The notes beneath the pieces were generated by a model. That model was not told the origin of the DNA, did no database searches, and saw only the letters and a program-made list of their open reading frames with translations. Below, one piece after another: positions 23,028 to 30,804 of a stretch of DNA of 52,514 bases. Source of the stretch: Verrucomicrobiota bacterium (GTDB taxonomy: Bacteria > Verrucomicrobiota > Verrucomicrobiia > Chthoniobacterales > SZAS-18); assembly GCA_025353105.1 (NCBI GenBank), contig JANXRG010000109.1:1-52514 (forward strand), written 5' to 3'. Each line of letters begins with the position of its first letter. The stretch's first letter is position 1. The position numbers were made by a program, and so were the translations under genes.

Positions 23028-24248
23028 ATGGAAGTTTCACCCTGGCAAAATATCTGGTTTGTCGCGGCCGTGTGGATGGCGCTGGCGTTGGCCGCCAGCC
23101 TGATTTCCATCCGGACCGGCATTGCGGTGGCGCTGATCGAGATCCTCGTCGGGGTCGCCGCCGGCAATTTCCTTCATCTCCAGGCCAATGCCGAATGGAT
23201 CAATTTTCTGGCCCTGCTGGGCAGCGGCATGCTGACCTTTCTGGCCGGCGCGGAAATCGATCCCGTTTCGCTGCGCGCCAATCTCCGCGCGAGCGCGCTG
23301 ATTGGAGTTGCGTCATTTGCCCTGCCGTTTCTCGGCTGTTGGTTCTTTGCGCAATTCGTCCTCGGATGGACTCTGCCCGAAGCCCAAATCGCCGGCATCG
23401 CGCTCTCGACCACCTCGGTCGCCGTCGTGTACGCCGTCATGATCGAGGGCGGATACAGCGACACCGCGCTCGGCAAAACCATCCTGGCCGCGTGCTTCAT
23501 CACGGACTTCGGGACCGTGCTGGCTCTGGGAGGTCTGTTCGCCAATTTCAATCTCTGGCTGTTGGTTTTCGTCGTGATCACCTGCGTCGTGCTTTGGTAC
23601 ATGCCGCGCTGGACGCAGGGTCTCATTACCCGTCTCGGCGCCACGCGGGTCAGCGAGCCGGAGGTGAAATTCATCCTCCTTGTCCTCTTCGCCCTCGCCG
23701 CGCTCGCCACCACGGCAAAAAGCGAAGCCGTGCTACCGGCATATCTCGTTGGCCTCGTGGTGGCGGGCGTTTTTTTGCGCGACAAAACGCTGGTCCACCG
23801 GATGCGCAGCATCGCCTTCGCAATTTTCACACCGTTCTATTTCATCAAAGCCGGACTCTACGTTTCTCTTCCGGCGGTGTGGACAAGCCTCGCCGTCATC
23901 GGGGGATTCCTGATGTTGAAAATGGTGACGAAAGCCGGCGGCGTCTGGCCCCTGGCGCGGCGCTATCACATGCGACCGCGCGAGGCAACTTACACGACCC
24001 TGCTGATGGCCACCGGACTGACCTTCGGGACGATTTCCGCGCTATTCGGACTGCAGAACAAGATCATCAAGCAGCAGCAATACACGATTCTGGTGACGAC
24101 GGTGATCCTCAGCGCTTTTGTCCCCACCTTGATCGCGCAGAAGTTTTTCCAGCCCAGCATGCGAACGATGCACGCGTGGGGGCGGCTCTACCGCCGCAAA
24201 CGCGGGGCGAGGAATTCCGCAGCCGAACTGGCTGAGGCGGAGGGATAG
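23028..24248 (+). CDS. CPA-type cation:proton antiporter in the fluoride operon
   Basis: The 406-residue protein has about twelve membrane segments with the CPA2/Kef layout. It reads GIAVALIEILVGVAAGNFLH near residue 30, then GIALSTTSVAVVYAVMIEGG and GKTILAACFITDFGTVLALG, where the TSVAVV and ITDFG stretches are the crossed-helix ion-binding elements. KSEAVLPAYLVGLVVAGVFL lies in the second half. No NAD-binding TrkA domain follows. Cation:proton antiporters are known partners of fluoride riboswitches. Here it is cotranscribed after crcB and DUF190, so it probably offsets proton or cation stress during fluoride exposure, or carries fluoride itself. Confidence 0.87.
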   Translation: MEVSPWQNIWFVAAVWMALALAASLISIRTGIAVALIEILVGVAAGNFLHLQANAEWINFLALLGSGMLTFLAGAEIDPVSLRANLRASALIGVASFALPFLGCWFFAQFVLGWTLPEAQIAGIALSTTSVAVVYAVMIEGGYSDTALGKTILAACFITDFGTVLALGGLFANFNLWLLVFVVITCVVLWYMPRWTQGLITRLGATRVSEPEVKFILLVLFALAALATTAKSEAVLPAYLVGLVVAGVFLRDKTLVHRMRSIAFAIFTPFYFIKAGLYVSLPAVWTSLAVIGGFLMLKMVTKAGGVWPLARRYHMRPREATYTTLLMATGLTFGTISALFGLQNKIIKQQQYTILVTTVILSAFVPTLIAQKFFQPSMRTMHAWGRLYRRKRGARNSAAELAEAEG

Positions 24249-24281
24249 TCCGTCCGTTTTACGACGGTGTGCCGCGCGGGT

Positions 24282-24713
24282 TCACGAGGGCCGGAGCGCG
24301 ATCAGGACCGCTCCCGCGACGATCAAGCCGCCGCCCAGCCACTCGTGCCAGGTGAGTTTCTCGCCGAGAAAGAGTGCCGCCAGCGCGAGCGTGAACACCA
24401 CGCTCAACTTGTCGATCGGCGCGACCTGCGACGCCTGACCGAGTTGCAACGCGCGGAAATAACAGAGCCAGCTCAGGCCGGTGGCCATGCCCGAGAGCGC
24501 GAGGAACAGCCAGCAGCGCGCGCCGAGCAGCCGCACCTCGCCGCCACCGCCGGTGGCGAAGACAATCGTCCAAGCGAAGATCAGCACGACGCCGGTGCGC
24601 ACCGCGGTGGCGAGGTTCGAGTTCACACCCTCGACCCCAAGCTTCGCCAGGATCGCGGTTGCCGCGGCAAACACCGCCGAAGCACCCGCCCAGAGCAGCC
24701 AGGAATTGCGCAT
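24282..24713 (-). CDS. EamA-domain (DMT) small transporter
   Basis: This 143-residue protein holds a single EamA domain with five hydrophobic segments. It starts with SWLLWAGASAVFAAATAILA, then KLGVEGVNSNLATAVRTGVV and LSWLCYFRALQLGQASQVAP, and ends with LAALFLGEKLTWHEWLGGGL and IVAGAVLIALRPS. The ALQLGQAS and LGEKLTWHEWLGGGLIVAG motifs are typical of the second EamA repeat. Such half-size transporters work as dimers and may export small metabolites. The frame is open to 25286 but overlaps the next gene, so the ATG at 24713 is used. It is convergent with the antiporter gene, with 33 bp between the stops. Confidence 0.82.
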   Translation of the reverse strand: MRNSWLLWAGASAVFAAATAILAKLGVEGVNSNLATAVRTGVVLIFAWTIVFATGGGGEVRLLGARCWLFLALSGMATGLSWLCYFRALQLGQASQVAPIDKLSVVFTLALAALFLGEKLTWHEWLGGGLIVAGAVLIALRPS

Positions 24714-24754
24714 GATTCGGTTTCCGTTGTTCGCCGCGCGGCGAGCCAGAAATT

Positions 24755-25684
24755 TCAGCTCCGCCAGCGCGCATGCTGAATATCCGCGATCGTCGGCTCG
24801 GTCCGCAAGTCCGCCGCGACCACCGCCGCAATCTCCGCGCCGGCGGGAGAAATCTCCACGTTGAACCGCGCGGGCTCCTTCCACGGCAGTTCGGGCGTCT
24901 CGGTCGATCCCACGCAGTAAAAAAAGACGCGACCCATGTTCTCGATCAACAGCGCGCTTTCGGTCACGCGCACGCCCGGCGATTGTTTGTCCGCCGTAAG
25001 ATGGATTTCCATCCCGCGGCTCGAAAAGCCAGCTCCCGGGATTTCGACGCTCGCGCGACAGCCGTGCAGCGGCACGACGATGCGCGCGTCGCCGCGCGGC
25101 ACGACGTACAGCGCGGCATCCAATGTCCACCGAAAAGTCGCCTTTGTCCGCGGGTGGACATTGCGGAAGAACGTCAGCTCGGCCTCGAGCACCTCGAAAT
25201 GCGGCAACTCCCCCATGGGCGTGAACAGGCGCACCAAGTCGAGTCGCGACGCCGATCGAACCACCTGCCTTTCGCGGTCGAACCATGGCACCTCCAGCGT
25301 GTCCGCCGGAGATTTAAGCCGAACGACGAACGGCGCCCGCGTGGTCTCAATCCCGAGGACGACGCAGCTGGTGCCATCGCCGCCCGTAACTGCGAGCGCG
25401 TCGATTTCCGGCATCAGACCATCGAAATGCGGCCGCAGCGACGCCTGCCATTTCGCCAGGCCGGAGAGATCACACGTGCGACGTTTGCCGCCGCGAGCGA
25501 CGCCGACGATCCAGAGTAGCCGGCCGCCACGCGCGGCGTTTGCCTGCGCCGCGAGACGCCGCGCGGCCGGAGCGGGCTTCGGCCACGTCAGCATCGCGTC
25601 ACAGCCGGCCTCGGGCGCTTCGCCGCGATCGAGCCGCTCGATCTGGCGGAGGCCGAGGAACTCAAGATCGCGGGCGGACTTCAT
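24755..25684 (-). CDS. Uncharacterised protein with an AlbA_2-like N-terminal half
   Basis: The 309-residue protein is not recognised with certainty. Residues about 40-120 resemble the AlbA_2 (Schlafen-type) domain: AAQANAARGGRLLWIVGVAR, then a GLAKWQASLRPHFDGLMPEI stretch, then SCVVLGIETTRAPFVVR with the usual terminal strand. The C-terminal half (RVTESALLIENMGRVFFYCV) looks beta-rich and carries no known motif. No signal peptide or membrane segment is seen, so it is probably cytoplasmic. The start is the ATG at 25684; the earlier part of the frame overlaps the hppD gene on the other strand. It lies 41 bp before the EamA gene in the same direction. Confidence 0.55.
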   Translation of the reverse strand: MKSARDLEFLGLRQIERLDRGEAPEAGCDAMLTWPKPAPAARRLAAQANAARGGRLLWIVGVARGGKRRTCDLSGLAKWQASLRPHFDGLMPEIDALAVTGGDGTSCVVLGIETTRAPFVVRLKSPADTLEVPWFDRERQVVRSASRLDLVRLFTPMGELPHFEVLEAELTFFRNVHPRTKATFRWTLDAALYVVPRGDARIVVPLHGCRASVEIPGAGFSSRGMEIHLTADKQSPGVRVTESALLIENMGRVFFYCVGSTETPELPWKEPARFNVEISPAGAEIAAVVAADLRTEPTIADIQHARWRS

Positions 25685-25903
25685 GGGGCCAAGATGCAGA
25701 GCAGGAGCCCTGCCGCGAAGGAGATTTTGGTGGTTGCCGCAGCGGGCCCCCAGTCCCTTTCCCCCTTGCCTTCGCGCGCGCCCGGGCTTTTCTTTCGGGT
25801 AACCGCCGCATCTCCGGCTCCCCCGGCCGGACAGCAGCCAGCCCGTCGACTCCCGCCGGGCTGAATACCCTTCCACTTCTGACTGACCCGGAACCCTTCT
25901 GCC

Positions 25904-27001
25904 ATGCCCAAGGATCCCCTGGATTTCCATGCCATCGACCACGTTGAGTTTTACGTCTCCAACGCGCGCCAGGCCGCTCATTTTTACCGCAGCACACTCG
26001 GGCTCCAGCCGCGCGCCTATGCCGGTCTCGAAACCGGGGTCCGCGACCGCGCCTCTTGGCTGATCGAGCGCGGCCACGTGCGTTTCGTCCTCACCTCACC
26101 CATCCAGCCCGACCTCCGCCGGGATATTTCAGAGCATATCGCGAAGCACGGCGACGGCGTGAAGGACATCGCGCTGCGCGTGCTCGACGCGAAGGCGGCC
26201 TACGACGAGGCGATGCGCCGCGGCGCCACCAGCGTACAGGAGCCGACCGCGTTCGAGGATGGCAACGGCCGCTTCGTGCGCGCGAGCATCGCCACCTACG
26301 GCGACACGATTCACAGCTTCATCGAGCGCGAGAACTACCGAGGCTTCATGCCCGGATTCCGACCGGTCGAGAATCCACCACCGGCACCCGACACCGGCAT
26401 CGCCGCGATCGATCACATCGTCGGCAACGTCGAACTGGGCGCGATGGACAAATGGGTCGGATTTTATCGCGACGTCCTTGGCTTCACCCAGCTCACGCAT
26501 TTCAGCGACAACCAGATCAGCACGGATTTCACCGCGTTAATGAGCAAAGTGATGCAGAATGGTGCCGGGCGAATCAAGTTCCCGATCAACGAGCCGGCCG
26601 AGGGCAAGCGGAAGAGCCAGATTGAGGAGTATCTCATCCACTACGGCGGCCCGGGCGTGCAACACATCGCACTCGCCACCAAGGATATCGTCGCCACGGT
26701 GGATACCTTGCGGAACGCCGGAATCAATTTCCTGCGCGTGCCGCAGACTTATTACGACGACCTTCCGGAACGGATCGGGCCGATCCTCGAGGACGTGAAG
26801 GACCTCGCCGCGCGGGGCATTCTCGCCGACAAGGACGACGAAGGTTATCTGCTGCAAATCTTCAGCCAGCCCATGCAGGATCGGCCGACGCTCTTTTACG
26901 AGGTCATCCGCCGGCACGGCTGCAAGGGCTTTGGCGTCGGAAACTTCAAGGCGCTCTTCGAAGCCATCGAGCGCGAACAAGCCCTGCGCGGAAACCTTTG
27001 A
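25904..27001 (+). CDS. hppD: 4-hydroxyphenylpyruvate dioxygenase
   Basis: The 365-residue protein has two VOC-type halves. The first starts DFHAIDHVEFYVSNARQAAH. The catalytic half carries the iron ligands: AAIDHIVGNVELGAMDKWVG (first His), GPGVQHIALATKDIVATVDT (second His) and FYEVIRRHGCKGFGVGNFKA, with the Glu of the FYEVI block as third ligand. The KGFGVGNFKALFEAIE tail is the HPPD C-terminal signature that closes the active site. It converts 4-hydroxyphenylpyruvate to homogentisate in the cytoplasm. The gene opens the tyrosine catabolic run and is followed 31 bp later by hmgA. Confidence 0.95.
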   Translation: MPKDPLDFHAIDHVEFYVSNARQAAHFYRSTLGLQPRAYAGLETGVRDRASWLIERGHVRFVLTSPIQPDLRRDISEHIAKHGDGVKDIALRVLDAKAAYDEAMRRGATSVQEPTAFEDGNGRFVRASIATYGDTIHSFIERENYRGFMPGFRPVENPPPAPDTGIAAIDHIVGNVELGAMDKWVGFYRDVLGFTQLTHFSDNQISTDFTALMSKVMQNGAGRIKFPINEPAEGKRKSQIEEYLIHYGGPGVQHIALATKDIVATVDTLRNAGINFLRVPQTYYDDLPERIGPILEDVKDLAARGILADKDDEGYLLQIFSQPMQDRPTLFYEVIRRHGCKGFGVGNFKALFEAIEREQALRGNL

Positions 27002-27032
27002 AACCAAGAAGTAATCCCCTCCCCATCATACT

Positions 27033-28199
27033 ATGCCGTTTTACTTCAAACTTGGTGAAATCCCACATAAGCGGCACACCCAATTCCGCAAGCCCGACGG
27101 CTCACTGTACCGCGAAGAGGTCATGGGACTCGAGGGTTTCCACGGCGTGGAATCCATCCTCTACCACCACTATCTGCCGCCGCGCGTGGTGAAGGCCGAC
27201 CGCCTTGGCAGCGCCGCGATCGAGTACACCGACTTCGGCGCGCTGCGTCATCGCGCCCTCGAGACCGAGGCGCTCAAGCCGGGCCGCGATCCGGTGGCCG
27301 CGCGGCGCGTCTTGATGGGCAACAGCGACGTCACGCTGAGCGTCAGCCGCGCCGAGGGCGGCATGGATTATTTCTATCGCAACGCGCAGGCCTATGAAGT
27401 GTGGTTTGTCCACGAAGGCAGCGGCGCGCTCCATACGCAGTTTGGTCGCATCGATTTCACGCCCGGCGATTACCTCGTCATCCCGTTCGGCGTGACGTGG
27501 CAAATGAAGATTTCCACGCCCGAAGCCCGATTCTTCGTGATCGAATCAAAAAGCCAGATCGTGCCGCCCAAGCGCTACCGCAATGAATTCGGCCAATTGC
27601 TCGAACATTCCCCATATTGCGAGCGCGATATCCGCCCACCGACTGAGCTGGAGACCCATCTCGAGCGGGGCGAATTTGAGGTGCGGGTGAAAGTGCGCGA
27701 CACCTTCACGCGACACATCCTCGATTATCATCCCTTCGACGTCGTCGGCTGGGATGGCTACCTGTATCCGTGGGCGATCAGCATCCACGATTTCGAGCCC
27801 ATCACGGGCCGCGTGCATCAGCCGCCGCCCGTCCACCAGATGTTCGAGGGCCGGAATTTTGTCGTCTGCTCGTTTGTGCCGCGGCTGTTCGACTACCATC
27901 CACAGGGCATCCCCGCGCCGTACAACCACAGCAACGTGAACAGCGATGAGGTGATTTACTACTGCGACGGAAACTTCATGTCGCGCAAGGGCATCCGGAA
28001 ATTCGATCTCACGCTGCATCCCAGCGGCCTCCCGCACGGACCGCAACCGGGCGCGACCGAGGCGTCGATCGGCGCCAAGGAGACCGCGGAGCTTGCGGTG
28101 ATGGTCGACACATTTAATCCGCTCGAAATTACCCGCGAAGCGGTTGCGATGGAGAAGCCGGAGTACCAGGCCTCGTGGATGATCGGCGACGGATTGTGA
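27033..28199 (+). CDS. hmgA: Homogentisate 1,2-dioxygenase
   Basis: The 388-residue protein starts FKLGEIPHKRHTQFRKPDGS, the family N-terminus. It is shorter than the roughly 430-residue proteobacterial enzymes but keeps the cupin core. Iron-binding residues lie in YNHSNVNSDEVIYYCDGNFM (His and Glu) and LTLHPSGLPHGPQPG (His). HDFEPITGRVHQPPPVHQMF is another family block. It opens the ring of homogentisate to maleylacetoacetate. It lies between hppD and a MITE-like insertion that separates it from the rest of the pathway genes. Confidence 0.94.
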   Translation: MPFYFKLGEIPHKRHTQFRKPDGSLYREEVMGLEGFHGVESILYHHYLPPRVVKADRLGSAAIEYTDFGALRHRALETEALKPGRDPVAARRVLMGNSDVTLSVSRAEGGMDYFYRNAQAYEVWFVHEGSGALHTQFGRIDFTPGDYLVIPFGVTWQMKISTPEARFFVIESKSQIVPPKRYRNEFGQLLEHSPYCERDIRPPTELETHLERGEFEVRVKVRDTFTRHILDYHPFDVVGWDGYLYPWAISIHDFEPITGRVHQPPPVHQMFEGRNFVVCSFVPRLFDYHPQGIPAPYNHSNVNSDEVIYYCDGNFMSRKGIRKFDLTLHPSGLPHGPQPGATEASIGAKETAELAVMVDTFNPLEITREAVAMEKPEYQASWMIGDGL

Positions 28200-28209
28200 G
28201 GGCGAGGCT

Positions 28210-28486
28210 AGGAGCCCGTTGAAATACTGGCATGACCCGCGTTACTGTCGATTATTTGCCTGGGCAAGGAGCGCGCGAAGCGGCTGGATCCAAAGTGACC
28301 CTGCCCGAGCGCGGCGACGCCACCCAAGCGAAAAAGCGGCGCAACCCGGAGGGCGAGCGTGGCTTGGGCCGTCTGCCGGGGTTGCTCGTCGGTCGCGGGG
28401 TCGATGGAACCCGCTCCCTCCTCGCGCCACCGCCAGCCAGCCCAAGCGACGCTCGCGCGGGCCATGCCAGTATCTCAAGAGGCTCC
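28210..28486. mobile_element. MITE-like element between hmgA and the next gene
   Basis: The ends are inverted repeats of about 32 bp: 28210-28241 and 28455-28486, both reading AGGAGCC, a few variable bases, then TTGARATACTGGCATG and RCCCGCG. The element is about 277 bp and fills nearly all of the 304-bp gap. Open frames of 70-90 codons cross it on both strands, but none resembles a transposase. It would be mobilised in trans. Confidence 0.7.
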
Positions 28487-28503
28487 TTCGGCTGCTGATC
28501 TAA

Positions 28504-29430
28504 ATGACCTCCGCGCCCGCCGCTCTCCGCGCCTTGCTGGCGAATGCGATCGACTACGCCGGGTTGTTTCCCCCGGCTAGCCTGCCGCTGGAGAAGGCAT
28601 TACGGAATCAGGCGAGCTACGTTGACAGTGCCGAGACGTGGATGCTTGGCGCCTTTGTGCTTCCGGTGGAGCAGTTCGACACCGCCGCTCCATTTGTGGG
28701 ACAGTTTGATCCGGCCCATCCGTTGCGCGTCTCCGCACTCGGCCGCAAAACGGACGACGCAGAGGCATTTCGACGGCAGCTCGGCGAAATCGTCGCCGCC
28801 ATTCAAAAATTTGAGATTACGCACGGCGCCCGCGTCCGGATCGAGCAGGTGGAAATGCCACTTCCCCCCGACGCCGATGCCGCCTTGCTCCGGGACGCCG
28901 GCGCGGCCCTAGCCTTCTCGCGCGCCAGGATGTTCTGGGAAACACCCGTGGCCGAGTCGGCGGCGGCGATGGACGTGATCGCGAGTCAACGCGTCCGACA
29001 GCCCGGTTCGGATGCTGGCTTCAAGCTTCGCACCGGCGGCACCGCGGCCGCGGCGTTTCCCACGACCGCGCAGGTCGCGGAGGTCCTCGTCACCGGTGCA
29101 AGGCATCCGGTCCCGATGAAGTTTACCGCGGGATTGCATCATCCAATCCGTCACTTCAACGCCGAGATCGGCACCAAGATGCACGGCTTCCTCAATGTCC
29201 TTGGGGCCGGCGTGTTTGCGCGCGAGCACGGTTGGGATGTTGCCCAAACGGCCTCGATGCTTGCGGACGAGGATCCGGCCGCCTTACATTTCTTTGATGC
29301 CGGTCTCACCTGGCGACATTGGCGCATCGCGACCGACCGCATTTTGGTGCACCGCCAGTTCATCACTTCGTTCGGGAGCTGCAGCTTCGATGAACCACGG
29401 GATGACCTTCGCGCCCTTCACCTGCTTTGA
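28504..29430 (+). CDS. Uncharacterised conserved protein in the tyrosine catabolic cluster
   Basis: The 308-residue protein has no assigned function. It begins with an AIDYAGLFPPASLPLEKALR block and a RNQASYVDSAETWMLGAFVL stretch that I recall from unannotated proteins of several phyla. The later SDAGFKLRTGGTAAAAFPTT, HPVPMKFTAGLHHPIRHFNA, TKMHGFLNV and FITSFGSCSFDEPRDDL blocks look like TIM-barrel strands with conserved Lys, Arg and His residues, which suggests an enzyme. No signal peptide or membrane helix is present. It sits directly between hmgA and fahA, and its stop lies 2 bp before the fahA start. Because no maleylacetoacetate isomerase gene is visible, a role in that step is possible, but this is inference. 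Confidence 0.6.
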   Translation: MTSAPAALRALLANAIDYAGLFPPASLPLEKALRNQASYVDSAETWMLGAFVLPVEQFDTAAPFVGQFDPAHPLRVSALGRKTDDAEAFRRQLGEIVAAIQKFEITHGARVRIEQVEMPLPPDADAALLRDAGAALAFSRARMFWETPVAESAAAMDVIASQRVRQPGSDAGFKLRTGGTAAAAFPTTAQVAEVLVTGARHPVPMKFTAGLHHPIRHFNAEIGTKMHGFLNVLGAGVFAREHGWDVAQTASMLADEDPAALHFFDAGLTWRHWRIATDRILVHRQFITSFGSCSFDEPRDDLRALHLL

Positions 29431-29432
29431 TC

Positions 29433-30698
29433 ATGCCCGCTCCCCAACGCTCCTTTGTCGACGTCGCGCCTGACTCGCATTTTCCGATTCAGAATCTGCC
29501 GTTTGGCGTTTTTGAGCCGAGGACGGGCGGTTCATCGCGCGTCGGCGTCGCGATCGGCGACTACGTCCTCGATCTCTGCACGTTGGAGGACCGCGGGCTG
29601 TTCGTCACTCCCGAATTCCAAGGTCACCGAGTCTTCGGCGATCCCGCCTTGAATGCCTTCCTCGCCCTGGGCCGGCCCGCGTGGCGAAAAGCGCGCGAGA
29701 TTATCCAGTACCTGCTCAACGCGGAGACCGCCGCGCTGCGCGACGATGCGGCGTGGCGGGCGCAGGCCCTGATCCCGCAGGCCGACGTGCGCATGCGGTT
29801 GCCCGCGCGGATTGGCGACTACACCGATTTCTATTCGTCGTACCATCACGCGAACAATGTCGGAACGATGTTACGCGGCGCGGAGAACGCGCTCATGCCG
29901 AATTGGAAGCACCTGCCGGTTGGCTACCACGGCCGGGCGAGCTCAATCGTCGTGAGCGGCGCCAACGTCCGGCGTCCCTGCGGCCAGACCAAGGCGGCGG
30001 ACGCGCCCGCGCCGAGCTTCGGCCCGACGAAAAGCCTGGATTACGAATTGGAAACCGCGTTTCTCATCGGACCCGGCAGCGCGCTCGGCGAGCGGATCCC
30101 GATCGATCATGCCACGGATCACATCTTCGGCCTCGTCCTGATGAACGACTGGAGCGCGCGCGACGTGCAGGGCTGGGAATACCAGCCGCTCGGCCCGTTT
30201 CTCGCGAAGAATTTCTGCACGAGCATTTCGCCGTGGGTCGTGACGCTCGAGGCCCTCGAACCCTTTCGGAGGCCGCTGCCACCGCAAGATCCGGAACCCC
30301 TGCCCTACCTGCGGGCCAAGCGGGATGCGACTTACGATATCCAACTCGAAGCGCGGCTGCAGACGGCGAAGATGAACTCCCCTTACGTCATCACGCGCAC
30401 CAATTTCCAAAATTTGTATTGGAGCATCGCGCAACAGCTCGCCCATCACGCGGTCGGTGGCTGCAATCTTCAACCCGGCGATCTGCTGGCCAGCGGCACG
30501 ATCAGCGGTCCGACTGAGGAGTCACGCGGCTGCATGCTCGAGCTGACATGGCGCGGCGCAAATCCGCTCACGCTGCCGAACGGTGAGGTACGCCGCTGGC
30601 TTGAGGATGGCGATCGCCTGACGATCACGGGCTGGGCGCAGGGCGAAGGATTCCGCGTCGGATTCGGCGAGGTGACGGGGCGAATCGTGCCGGCCTAG
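29433..30698 (+). CDS. fahA: Fumarylacetoacetase
   Basis: The 421-residue protein has the two FAH domains. The N-terminal domain includes PFGVFEPRTGGSSRVGVAIG. The catalytic domain has IGDYTDFYSSYHHANNVGTM (metal-ligand Asp and catalytic His), KSLDYELETAFLIGPGSALG (metal-ligand Glu pair) and LMNDWSARDVQGWEYQPLGP with the second Asp. GTISGPTEESRGCMLELTWR ends it. It cleaves fumarylacetoacetate to fumarate and acetoacetate, the last step of tyrosine breakdown. The ATG at 29433 follows the stop of the preceding gene by 2 bp; a TTG two codons earlier is less likely. A repeat element starts inside its stop codon. Confidence 0.95.
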   Translation: MPAPQRSFVDVAPDSHFPIQNLPFGVFEPRTGGSSRVGVAIGDYVLDLCTLEDRGLFVTPEFQGHRVFGDPALNAFLALGRPAWRKAREIIQYLLNAETAALRDDAAWRAQALIPQADVRMRLPARIGDYTDFYSSYHHANNVGTMLRGAENALMPNWKHLPVGYHGRASSIVVSGANVRRPCGQTKAADAPAPSFGPTKSLDYELETAFLIGPGSALGERIPIDHATDHIFGLVLMNDWSARDVQGWEYQPLGPFLAKNFCTSISPWVVTLEALEPFRRPLPPQDPEPLPYLRAKRDATYDIQLEARLQTAKMNSPYVITRTNFQNLYWSIAQQLAHHAVGGCNLQPGDLLASGTISGPTEESRGCMLELTWRGANPLTLPNGEVRRWLEDGDRLTITGWAQGEGFRVGFGEVTGRIVPA

Positions 30699-30800
30699 GT
30701 GGAACGCGATCTCCGAGCGCGTTGCCAAAAAAACAAATGCAGCCCGCGTCCGCGGGCTGCCACACCCATCGTCAACGCGCTCGGAGATCGCGTTCCACCT
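30697..30800. repeat. Family G element with perfect 28-bp inverted ends
   Basis: AGGTGGAACGCGATCTCCGA then GCGCGTTG (30697-30724) is matched perfectly by its reverse complement at 30773-30800. Between them is a perfect GCAGCCCGCG/CGCGGGCTGC hairpin (30739-30760). It starts inside the fahA stop codon and ends 4 bp before the stop of the convergent glycerate kinase gene, so it also could act as a bidirectional terminator. Confidence 0.85.
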
Positions 30801-30804
30801 GCCG

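Noticed and set aside
24249-24281. Terminator between the CPA antiporter and the EamA gene
   Set aside because: Only a 5-bp CCGTC/GACGG stem can be drawn and no T-run follows.
28232-28498. Short frames on both strands of the element between hmgA and the next gene
   Set aside because: They span inverted ends and have no family similarity; the DNA is better explained as a MITE-like element.
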